Below, in pieces: positions 16,212 to 22,958 of a stretch of DNA of 36,522 bases. This stretch comes from Candidatus Abyssobacteria bacterium SURF_5 (GTDB lineage Bacteria > Abyssobacteria > SURF-5), in NCBI GenBank assembly GCA_003598085.1, contig QZKU01000013.1, forward strand, positions 1 through 36,522. Direction: 5' to 3'. Position numbers and translations under genes: made by a program. The number at the start of each line of letters is the position of its first letter. Position 1 is the first letter of the stretch. The notes under the pieces are model-generated. The model was not told the DNA's origin and made no database searches. It was given only the letters and a program-made list of their open reading frames with translations.

Positions 16212-17840
16212 ATGGCGTTTCTCACCATTTTGAAGCCGTCGGGATTCGCAGTTCCCATAGAGTTGAAGCAGAAAATCATTTCGATTGGGACTGCGACAGA
16301 AAATAGTGTCCATATTGATCTGCCGACAATTGCTCCGGTGCACGCTTCAATTATCTTCGACGGCAATAATTACCTGTTGATCGACCACTCCAGCGAGTAC
16401 GGTACGTTCGTCGACGGCCTCCAGGTGGACAGGAAATTCCTGCAACCGGGAAACGTAATCAAGCTCGGGCAGGATGCCAAAATGCTCTTTTCGCTCCATT
16501 CAGAGCCCAACGAATTGAATGGACGGCAGGTAATGATTTCGTCCGAGCGGGACGAGAATCATATTGGAGAAGACATTCAAAAAACCATATCGTTGGATGA
16601 ATCCTACTTCAGGGAGCGGCGAAGCGGAACAGTGCCTCAGGCGGAACAGCAGAAAAAGCACCTGACAGCCATCTACCAGGTGCATCAGAGCATAATGGAA
16701 ATCCTTGACGTGGATGAGCTGACGCGGAAAGTGCTGGATCTTGTCTTTGAAATCCTTCCTGCCGATCGCGCGGCCATTATCTTTTGCGACGAGGGGTTGG
16801 CATCCGTGTACCCCGTCGCCTTTAAGGAACGGGGGCAGTCGGGCGAGCCGGCTTCAGTCAGCATCAGCCAGACCATTATTAACAGAACGATCGGACAAAC
16901 GACCGCAGTCCTGGCCAAGGACACGTATGTTGATTCGCGGTTCAGAGACGTCACCAGCATCAAGAGGAAACGCATTCGGTCGGTCATGTGTGTTCCCTTG
17001 AATACCAAAAACAACTTGTTTGGCGCCCTCTATGTCGATGCGCTGAACGTTCCCGGCGGATTCTCGGAAGAGGATTTGCGCCTGCTGATCGCGGTCGGAG
17101 GCGCGCTTGCGAATTCAATCGAGAATTCCAGGTTGATAGCGCGGATCAAGGAAGAGCAACGGAAGCTGACAACGCTCGAACGATATCTGCCGTCTCTCGT
17201 AGTGGACCACCTGTTCCGCCAGCAGGATTCCGACCGGCTTGGGGGAAAATATGCTTCGGTTGCCGTCCTTTTTGCGGATATTCGCGGATTCACGCCGTTT
17301 GCCGAACAATTCCCGCCAGCCGATGTCGTCGCCATCCTCAACGAATATTTCACGGCAATGTCGGAAGTCGTCTTCGAGTTCAAAGGCACCCTCGGCGAAT
17401 ATATTGGCGATGAGATCATGGCGTATTTCGGAGCGCCAATTGAATGCGAGGATCATGCGGCGCAAGCTATAGCGGTGGCGCAAGAGATGATGAAGACCAT
17501 TGGTTCGCTGAAGGAGATCTGGAAGCGGAGAGGTTCTCCCACATTCGACATCGGAATAGGAATTGCGACGGGTGCGGCGGTCGCCGGCAACATTGGCTCG
17601 CCAAAGCAGATGAAATATACGGTGATTGGCAGCACCGTCAACCTGGCAAGCCGCTTATGCGCACGCGCCGAGTCCGGCCGGATTCTTATGTGCCCGGAAA
17701 CTTACAGAATCGCAGGAAAGCTTGCACGCGCTCATTTCCTGGAAGAAACGAAGTTAAAGGGAATCTCCAAACCGGTGCAGGTGTATGAGATCGACTGCAG
17801 GAACTTAAAGCCCGCCTCCGATCCTCCCGGCCCTCGGTAG
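16212..17840 (+). CDS. FHA-GAF-class III nucleotide cyclase
   Basis: A 542-residue soluble signalling enzyme. It has an N-terminal FHA-like domain (about 1-98), a GAF domain (about 160-308: ILPADRAAIIF, SVMCVPLNTKNNLFGALYVD), a linking helix, and a class III adenylate/guanylate cyclase domain (345-527). Metal residues D356 (LFADIRGFT) and D400 (YIGDEIMAYFG) and transition-state residues N477 and R481 (VNLASRL) are all present, so catalysis is likely. The base-specificity position usually Lys in adenylate cyclases is Glu396, with Thr470 as the second position, so ATP versus GTP cannot be assigned. The FHA pocket is atypical: Arg is T27, Ser is A41, Asn is D68. The Shine-Dalgarno AAAGGAGA lies just upstream; the gap to the kinase gene is 31 nt, same operon. 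Confidence 0.92.
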   Translation: MAFLTILKPSGFAVPIELKQKIISIGTATENSVHIDLPTIAPVHASIIFDGNNYLLIDHSSEYGTFVDGLQVDRKFLQPGNVIKLGQDAKMLFSLHSEPNELNGRQVMISSERDENHIGEDIQKTISLDESYFRERRSGTVPQAEQQKKHLTAIYQVHQSIMEILDVDELTRKVLDLVFEILPADRAAIIFCDEGLASVYPVAFKERGQSGEPASVSISQTIINRTIGQTTAVLAKDTYVDSRFRDVTSIKRKRIRSVMCVPLNTKNNLFGALYVDALNVPGGFSEEDLRLLIAVGGALANSIENSRLIARIKEEQRKLTTLERYLPSLVVDHLFRQQDSDRLGGKYASVAVLFADIRGFTPFAEQFPPADVVAILNEYFTAMSEVVFEFKGTLGEYIGDEIMAYFGAPIECEDHAAQAIAVAQEMMKTIGSLKEIWKRRGSPTFDIGIGIATGAAVAGNIGSPKQMKYTVIGSTVNLASRLCARAESGRILMCPETYRIAGKLARAHFLEETKLKGISKPVQVYEIDCRNLKPASDPPGPR

Positions 17841-17874
17841 TTATTCAGGCGTTCGTTCGGAACATAGAAGACAA

Positions 17875-17900
17875 ATTCCCACCCTCGTTTTCGCGGGAAT
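17875..17900. terminator. Hairpin between convergent genes, possible bidirectional terminator
   Basis: ATTCCC (17875-17880) pairs with GGGAAT (17895-17900) across a 14-nt loop that contains a T-run. It lies between the convergent ends of the cyclase gene (17840) and the small membrane protein gene (17979). The wording also resembles common dispersed 'ATTCCCGCG' repeats, so it may be a repeat rather than a true terminator. Confidence 0.35.
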
Positions 17901-17978
17901 GGCAATCCTCTCGCTTTTCAGGTTTCACCGCTCTCGATCGCGCCATTTGAAATCGGATAAGAGTTTGAAGATCATCTT

Positions 17979-18353
17979 TTAGAAGGGATGTGGGAAGAGG
18001 CCAAGCTTCGCCAGGACACCGATGACAAGCGTGTAGATGGTCGAGATGAGAATCAGGCGACCTAATCGCATCTGGCTGCGGGTTGCCTCCTTTCGGAAGA
18101 GGAGCAGGCCGCCGAGGTGCATCAGGAGCAGGCCGGCAATGTTGGTGGCCCAATAGGCGGCGATCATGGCGGGCAAAAACAAACGAGCGGAAAATTGGGA
18201 GACGATCCACGCCAGCACGTATGCCAGGGGGATATTCACTATGGCGTCATTCCACCAGCTCAACGGGGAAAGGATGTAGCCGATCGTAAGGAAGACACCG
18301 CCAATTGCGCGGCGATATCCGGGAAAGGCTCTTATCTTATCAGCGTAGGCCAT
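17979..18353 (-). CDS. Small multi-spanning membrane protein, unknown function
   Basis: A 124-residue hydrophobic protein that I do not assign to a family. Four hydrophobic segments are apparent at about residues 16-33, 40-56, 60-85 and 100-120, with the SPLSWWND loop after the first. The ATG at 18353 follows AAGGAT at suitable distance and lies about 17 nt downstream of the expected transcription start of a good minus-strand promoter, so expression is credible. It is transcribed away from the acyltransferase gene and converges on the cyclase gene. Nothing indicates its substrate or partner. Confidence 0.7.
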   Translation of the reverse strand: MAYADKIRAFPGYRRAIGGVFLTIGYILSPLSWWNDAIVNIPLAYVLAWIVSQFSARLFLPAMIAAYWATNIAGLLLMHLGGLLLFRKEATRSQMRLGRLILISTIYTLVIGVLAKLGLFPHPF

Positions 18354-18375
18354 ATGCTCATATCCTTCTTCTTAT

Positions 18376-18404
18376 ATTATAGCAACGCCATCATCTCCCT
18401 TCAA
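18376..18404 (-). promoter_or_regulatory. Sigma-70 promoter for small membrane protein
   Basis: On the minus strand TTGAAG (18404-18399) is followed after 17 nt by a perfect TATAAT (18381-18376). Transcription would start near 18370, about 17 nt before the ATG at 18353. It is divergent from the promoter at 18445-18473. Confidence 0.65.
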
Positions 18405-18444
18405 ACTCCTCGCGGTGCCATCCAGCGGCCATTTCCCCGCTTGA

Positions 18445-18473
18445 TTGACTGGCGATTTTGCTTTCAGTATAAT
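18445..18473 (+). promoter_or_regulatory. Sigma-70 promoter for PlsC-type acyltransferase
   Basis: TTGACT (18445-18450) and TATAAT (18468-18473) are separated by exactly 17 nt, one mismatch from full consensus. The predicted start at about 18480 is only about 12 nt from the ATG at 18492, so the Shine-Dalgarno GAGGAG (18478-18483) would sit at the very 5' end of the message. Confidence 0.75.
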
Positions 18474-18491
18474 TCGAGAGGAGAAAGAGAT

Positions 18492-19496
18492 ATGGATAAG
18501 AAATTCAGAGGCGACGCCGTTATCAAGCCCTGCCCCGAGGAAATCATGAAGCCGTTTCCGGAGTGGGGATGGGACCTTGTGGCCCGCAAATGGGTGAAAA
18601 ACCTTATCATCCGGCTCAGGATAGGACAAGAAGCCGAGACGGTCGAGAACCTGAAAAAAGCGATTGAGTCGGGCAGCCCCGTATTTATTTTCTCGAATCA
18701 TTTGAGCTGGGCCGACCATTTTCTGATCATGAACATGATCGATGAGCATCTGAAGGTAAGGGTGTCGGCCCTTTGCAAGGAAAAGTATTACGGGTTTCCG
18801 GTGTTTGGATGGGTGCTCCGGAAAGCGAACCAGATACCGATCACCAACGTGAAGCTGTGTTTTGCCAGATGGTATAAACAGAGCACGGGCAAACTTCCGC
18901 GCGAGCGCGATTTTATCGAGTTCATGAATCGTTCAGGCGCCAATCCGTATCATGAGGTGAACGTGCTCAAGCGGCAATCGCTGGTGCGGACGGCAATCAA
19001 TACGCACGAGATGCTCGAGCGCAAACGCCCGGTCCTGGGTTATCCTGAAGGGACGCGCAGTCACCGCGGAACACTGCAACCGATCAAGACCGGCATCGTT
19101 CAGCTCCCGTTCGAGTTCAAAGGCCTGGTCATTCCCGCGGCAATATGGGGAACCGACAAGATACTGCCGAAAGGCATCAAATGGTACAACATCTTCAAGT
19201 ACTATGGTTTTCCCGGCTCGCATACGGTCGTGAAATTCGGACAAGCCTTATCTTGCTTCGAACTTCTTGACCGGATCGAGAGGAAATTCGAGCGGATTGA
19301 AGATGTCGTGAACCTGGATAACACCCGCATGCTCCGCAGCCTGCTCGAGCGAAACCAGTTCAGGGCGTACACGATCGAGGCGGAGAGATTCGAGCGTGTT
19401 TTCGATGAAGCCTCACTGATCATCATGCGCAGAGTGAATGAAATGCTGCCGCCGGAATATCGGGCCGAGCAGGTCGAAATCAAGTATCCAAGGTAG
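18492..19496 (+). CDS. PlsC-type lysophospholipid/glycerolipid acyltransferase
   Basis: A 334-residue member of the PlsC/LPLAT superfamily, which transfers an acyl chain to glycerol-3-phosphate, lysophosphatidate or related lipids at the membrane. The catalytic HxxxxD motif is SNHLSWADHF (His70, Asp75). Motif II is FGWVLRKANQIPI (105-117), motif III YPEGTRSHRG (184-193), and motif IV is approximated by VIPAAIWGT (213-221). The start is taken at 18492 because of the Shine-Dalgarno GAGGAG at 18478-18483 and the family-like N-terminus; the open frame extends far upstream across the promoter without a binding site. The acyl acceptor cannot be named from the sequence. It is transcribed alone. Confidence 0.88.
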   Translation: MDKKFRGDAVIKPCPEEIMKPFPEWGWDLVARKWVKNLIIRLRIGQEAETVENLKKAIESGSPVFIFSNHLSWADHFLIMNMIDEHLKVRVSALCKEKYYGFPVFGWVLRKANQIPITNVKLCFARWYKQSTGKLPRERDFIEFMNRSGANPYHEVNVLKRQSLVRTAINTHEMLERKRPVLGYPEGTRSHRGTLQPIKTGIVQLPFEFKGLVIPAAIWGTDKILPKGIKWYNIFKYYGFPGSHTVVKFGQALSCFELLDRIERKFERIEDVVNLDNTRMLRSLLERNQFRAYTIEAERFERVFDEASLIIMRRVNEMLPPEYRAEQVEIKYPR

Positions 19497-19538
19497 AAGC
19501 GGGCAAAAAACTTGTCGGCGAAGGCTCCCGTTAACCGT

Positions 19539-19567
19539 TTGACAGTGGAAAGGGCTCTGCATATAAT
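19539..19567 (+). promoter_or_regulatory. Perfect-consensus sigma-70 promoter for small TM protein-meaB
   Basis: TTGACA (19539-19544), a 17-nt spacer, then TATAAT (19562-19567): both hexamers match consensus exactly. The expected start near 19574 gives a leader of about 65 nt to the ATG at 19640. Confidence 0.85.
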
Positions 19568-19639
19568 GAACCCGGAATCACTGCGCACGAGCCGGAGCGG
19601 CTTTGCGAGCCGCATAACCCCCGCCAAAGGGCGGCCGGC

Positions 19640-19960
19640 ATGAACGACAACCGGGGACAAAGCCGGTGGACGGCGCGCCTGCTGATGAGAACCATAGGCG
19701 CCGGCATCCTTGCGGTAGTCGTCGTCATGGCGCTCCTTGGCGTGTTTGTTCTGGATCTAACAAAGTCGGTCAACGCATTCTTCATCTTTTGGAGCATTTT
19801 CTTCTTTCTGCTGTTGATGGCTATTGTCATTGCGATGCTCGATGCTCTCGCCACCATCGGCAAATTCAGGAGTGAGACGGCGAAAATGCGGGCGGTTTTT
19901 CATCCGGAGCCGGAAAAGAGGGATGCCGGAAAGCGGCGCAAGTCGAATATGGAATCATGA
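19640..19960 (+). CDS. Small two-TM membrane protein coupled to MeaB
   Basis: A 106-residue protein of unknown function. After a short polar N-terminus there are two hydrophobic helices (about 15-40 and 46-72), then a basic, charged cytoplasmic tail (EPEKRDAGKRRKSNMES). The ATG is preceded by AAAGGG at about 8 nt. Its stop overlaps the MeaB start in an ATGA junction (19957-19960), so the two are translated together, and a strong promoter precedes both. The pairing suggests a membrane-linked role related to the GTPase, but no family is recognised. Confidence 0.75.
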   Translation: MNDNRGQSRWTARLLMRTIGAGILAVVVVMALLGVFVLDLTKSVNAFFIFWSIFFFLLLMAIVIAMLDALATIGKFRSETAKMRAVFHPEPEKRDAGKRRKSNMES

Positions 19961-20913
19961 AAACGGATAAATTGGATAAATTGTATGAGCGGTTTTGCTC
20001 GGGCGACAAGCTCGCGCTCGCGCGAATTATCTCGCTGGTGGAGAACCGATCCGACGGGTTTGAGGATTTGCTGCACAATATCTTTCCGTCCACCGGCAGG
20101 GCGCACCGCATCGGGATTACCGGCCCGCCCGGCGCCGGTAAGAGCACGCTGACGACTCATGTCGCCAAATCGCTTCGCGCGGCAGGCAGTAAAATCGGGA
20201 TTATCGCGGTCGATCCGACCAGTCCGTTCACCGGCGGTGCGATCCTCGGAGATCGTGTCCGCATGACCGACATAGGGCTCGATCCGGAGATCTTCATCCG
20301 CAGCATGGCCACGCGCGGCAGCCTCGGCGGGTTGGCCGTCGCGACCAACGAGGTCGGCGACGTGCTTGACGCGTTCGGCAAGGACATCGTCATCATGGAA
20401 ACCGTCGGCGTTGGCCAATCGGAACTTGATATCGTGTCCGTCGCCGAAACGACCATCGTGGTGCTCGTTCCCGAATCAGGCGACGGCATTCAGACGATGA
20501 AGGCGGGCTTGATGGAGATCGCCGACATCTTCGTCATAAACAAGGCCGACCGGGACGGCGCCTCCCAACTAGCGCGGGAGGTGGAAGCGATGCTCTCGAT
20601 GCGCGAGAGCGGCGGATGGGAAATCCCTGTTCTTCTCACCGTTGCCGTGAAGGGGGAGGGGATTCAGGAACTGGTTGCCGCAATAAACAGGCATACCGAA
20701 TTTCTCAAAAACTCGCAACTCCTTGCGGCCAAGCGTAAGGAGCGCATTCGCAAGCGGCTGCGCAATCTGATCGCGATGCGCATCGAGGCCGTCGTGCGCG
20801 AGAACGAGGAGATTCAGGCGCTCATCCGCAATTACCTTGAGAGCGCCGACCAAAGCTCGGAAACTCCCTATACCCTCGCCGACCAGATCGTCAAAAAGCT
20901 GGGAATCAAATGA
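19957..20913 (+). CDS. meaB: MeaB/ArgK family GTPase (methylmalonyl-CoA mutase chaperone)
   Basis: G3E-family P-loop GTPase (318 residues) that gates cobalamin delivery to, and protects, adenosylcobalamin-dependent acyl-CoA mutases. Walker A is GPPGAGKS (56-63). The family block VDPTSPFTGGAILGDR (85-100), ETVGVGQSE (148-156) and the base-specificity motif NKAD (195-198) are all present, as is the C-terminal helical dimerisation region. No mutase gene (mcmA/mcmB, icmF) is in the window, so the client is not identified. It overlaps the small membrane gene by 4 nt. Confidence 0.93.
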   Translation: MKTDKLDKLYERFCSGDKLALARIISLVENRSDGFEDLLHNIFPSTGRAHRIGITGPPGAGKSTLTTHVAKSLRAAGSKIGIIAVDPTSPFTGGAILGDRVRMTDIGLDPEIFIRSMATRGSLGGLAVATNEVGDVLDAFGKDIVIMETVGVGQSELDIVSVAETTIVVLVPESGDGIQTMKAGLMEIADIFVINKADRDGASQLAREVEAMLSMRESGGWEIPVLLTVAVKGEGIQELVAAINRHTEFLKNSQLLAAKRKERIRKRLRNLIAMRIEAVVRENEEIQALIRNYLESADQSSETPYTLADQIVKKLGIK

Positions 20914-21016
20914 ATTTCGGATTTAGCTTTGAAGGGGCGGCCTGGAAAGAATATCTGATCCGCAACAGATTCTCCCAACTCACCATCGCCTTTTCGGAGA
21001 TCATCTTGCGCCTTCT

Positions 21017-21046
21017 TTGTCATCCTGAGTGAAAGCGAAAGATCTG
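21017..21046 (+). repeat. Dispersed 30-nt repeat, copy of 1469-1498
   Basis: This segment begins TTTGTCATCCTGAG and ends AGATCT. It matches the reverse complement of 1469-1498 at 25 of 30 positions. It lies in the otherwise featureless 169-nt gap between the ends of meaB and the Imm50-like gene, which converge here. Similar phrases are familiar from intergenic DNA of many environmental bacterial genomes. Confidence 0.6.
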
Positions 21047-21082
21047 ACGTTATCATTCGGGCAAGCTAATTCCCTCCCATTA

Positions 21083-21535
21083 TCAGTGTTCGAGCCGCTC
21101 ACGTCTTGGAGTTTGAACGCTCTTCGTTCTATGAGGAATAAGGTCGCGAACGAATATTCTTTTTGCTTTGAAGAGGGCAGTGCAACCGTAGGGCCCTTCG
21201 ATGTTCACCTCGAAGCACCTCCCGTCATTTTCTGCAGGATCGATTTCTGAAATGATGACCTCGAATATAACGTTCTGATGATTGAATCCCGCAATTTTTT
21301 CAACGACCACTTCCATGAATTCAAGCGCGACCAGGGATTCGTGCCTGAGCATGTAGAGTCCTTGCTCATCGATTTCTCCGGTTGGAAGGAATACATATAT
21401 CAGTGCTTCGAGACGAGGCCCTTCGGGGCCCGAGCGATCAAGAGTCAATCGGACGATCTCGCCATCGCGGAACGAAGGCCATTCTCCAAACACTTTGGTG
21501 ACGATCTCAATATTTTCAATTCGTGGAACCTGCAT
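21083..21535 (-). CDS. Imm50-like protein, stand-alone
   Basis: About 150 residues that resemble the Immunity protein 50 family. They show an opening FGEWPSFRDGEIVRLTLDR, a central LVALEFMEVVVEKIAGFNHQN that fits the family's hydrophobic beta-strand followed by GFNHQNV, and a closing IEGPYGCTALFKAKRIFV. Members are found both as immunity proteins in polymorphic toxin loci and as isolated genes. No toxin, Rhs or secretion gene is near, so an immunity function is not supported here. The ATG at 21535 has no strong Shine-Dalgarno. It follows the URO-D family gene on the same strand by 75 nt. The family call is from recall of the pattern only. Confidence 0.5.
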   Translation of the reverse strand: MQVPRIENIEIVTKVFGEWPSFRDGEIVRLTLDRSGPEGPRLEALIYVFLPTGEIDEQGLYMLRHESLVALEFMEVVVEKIAGFNHQNVIFEVIISEIDPAENDGRCFEVNIEGPYGCTALFKAKRIFVRDLIPHRTKSVQTPRRERLEH

Positions 21536-21610
21536 CCCGTCTTTCAGTCGCCATGCCTGTTTTCAAGGCAGCAGCCTGTTTCGCCCTACGGGGAAACAGC
21601 CCAGACCGCA

Positions 21611-22693
21611 TTATTTATACACTCCATATGCATGCGCCGCGTGCACCATGGCGATATAATTTTCGGCTTTACACCCCGGATGTACACTGTTGGATGAGGA
21701 CATGATGTAGCCGCCGCCCGGCGCAGCCGCCTCGATTGTGTGCTTAACCGTCTGCTCCACGTCCTCAATGGCGCCATCCGGCAGCAGGTACATGCAGTCG
21801 ATATTTCCCATTACGCAGGCGCGCCCGCGCAGGTAATGTTTCACCTCGGCGATATCCATGCACTGCGGCTGGATTGGGTGAATGCCGTCAAACCCGCACT
21901 CGAGAAGCATATCCAGAATCGGCCACAGATTGCCGTCGGAGTGTTTGAAAATCTTCGCCCCTTTGCGGTGCACGTTGTCGACGAGCTCCGCATGATATGG
22001 GCCAAGGAACTCGGCGTACTGTGCAGGCGACATCAAGGTATTTGTATTGAACGCGAGGTCGCCCTCGAGCGCGATGATCTCGGCGCCGGCATCGATCGCC
22101 ATCGAATGGAATTCCTTATAGTAATCAGTAACAATGCGCGCGAGCGAATGCGCCATTTTCGGCTCGAGCAGGTAATCGGCCAGCAGGTGTTCCATCCCGC
22201 CGCGCAAGCCCCAACTCAAGCGGAATGGGCCGGGCGTCAAAAACACCATCGCGCGCCGCCCCTCGAATTTCTGTTTTGCATACTGAAGACCGACCAACTC
22301 GCCCTCATTTGGGACCCCGAGGCTGAATCCCTTAAGATCGGATGCGCTTTTTATCGGGCCGTCGATCGGGAATGGCTCGCCATGGTCGCTGAGACGATAT
22401 ACGATGCCGACGCCGTCGCGGATCAGATGCTCGCCCGCGTGCTCGCGCGGTCCGAGCGGAAGGAGCGTGACGCCATCGAGATCGAGCGACTCGACGATTG
22501 TGCAGATGCCCTCGAACAGCTTGATTTTCTCCTCGAGCGTCATATCACTCACATGCTTGAGCGGCGGCAAATCGGACGTGAAATGTCTTGCTATATTGAT
22601 GATGCTTTCTTCGTTGAATCCCATCTCCCACACCGGCACCCGATCGGGCTGCTGCAGGTCCATGGCGGCGAGCATTCGATCTCTGGGTATCAT
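21611..22693 (-). CDS. Uroporphyrinogen decarboxylase (URO-D) superfamily protein, methyltransferase-like
   Basis: A 360-residue TIM-barrel protein of the URO-D superfamily, which includes heme-pathway HemE and corrinoid methyltransferases such as MtaA, MtbA and CmuA. The opening MIPRDRMLAAMDLQQPDRVPVWEMGF and the FKHSDGNLWPILDMLLECGFDGIHPIQPQ block are typical of the non-HemE branch. The C-terminal SSSNSVHPGCKAENYIAM has a His-x-x-Cys pair suited to zinc binding in methyl-transfer homologues. The HemE N-terminal arginine pattern for porphyrin carboxylates is not seen. AGGAG lies upstream of the ATG. No corrinoid protein or MtaB/MtmB-like partner is adjacent, so the substrate is unknown. Confidence 0.85.
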   Translation of the reverse strand: MIPRDRMLAAMDLQQPDRVPVWEMGFNEESIINIARHFTSDLPPLKHVSDMTLEEKIKLFEGICTIVESLDLDGVTLLPLGPREHAGEHLIRDGVGIVYRLSDHGEPFPIDGPIKSASDLKGFSLGVPNEGELVGLQYAKQKFEGRRAMVFLTPGPFRLSWGLRGGMEHLLADYLLEPKMAHSLARIVTDYYKEFHSMAIDAGAEIIALEGDLAFNTNTLMSPAQYAEFLGPYHAELVDNVHRKGAKIFKHSDGNLWPILDMLLECGFDGIHPIQPQCMDIAEVKHYLRGRACVMGNIDCMYLLPDGAIEDVEQTVKHTIEAAAPGGGYIMSSSNSVHPGCKAENYIAMVHAAHAYGVYK

Positions 22694-22742
22694 TGGCTGT
22701 CTCTCCTCAGGTTTTTTATTTCAGGAAGTCGCCATCACGGCA

Positions 22743-22748
22743 ATTATA
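22743..22748 (-). promoter_or_regulatory. Candidate -10 box for URO-D family gene
   Basis: A perfect TATAAT on the minus strand (22748-22743), preceded directly by TG, lies about 50 nt upstream of the ATG at 22693. No good -35 hexamer is seen at the expected distance, so the call rests on the -10 and its position. Confidence 0.35.
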
Positions 22749-22821
22749 CATTGTTCGACCATGGAAAAGCCATTCTGTGCCGGCAGATAAAATACGGCCG
22801 CGGCGCCGGAACCGGCTTCTT

Positions 22822-22850
22822 TTGCGCTGCCCGCCGCGAGCCGATATAAT
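22822..22850 (+). promoter_or_regulatory. Candidate sigma-70 promoter for corA
   Basis: TTGCGC (22822-22827) lies 17 nt before a perfect TATAAT (22845-22850). The leader of about 100 nt to the ATG at 22959 contains a small hairpin (GGAGG at 22927-22931 with CCTCC at 22942-22946) but does not look like the M-box magnesium riboswitch. Confidence 0.4.
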
Positions 22851-22958
22851 ATGGAAAACCGGTGGATGAAACCCGGTGCCCCTGATCAAGGAGATGAGTG
22901 ACAGCTATAGCACAAGCGCACTGCAAAGGAGGAGCCTGACGCCCTCCGAGAGGATCTT

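Noticed and set aside
21740-22849. 369-residue plus-strand frame opposite the URO-D family gene
   Set aside because: It is the antisense shadow of a clearly recognisable protein and has no family features of its own.
22851-22958. M-box magnesium riboswitch before corA
   Set aside because: The leader is short, and I see none of the conserved M-box segments, only one small hairpin.
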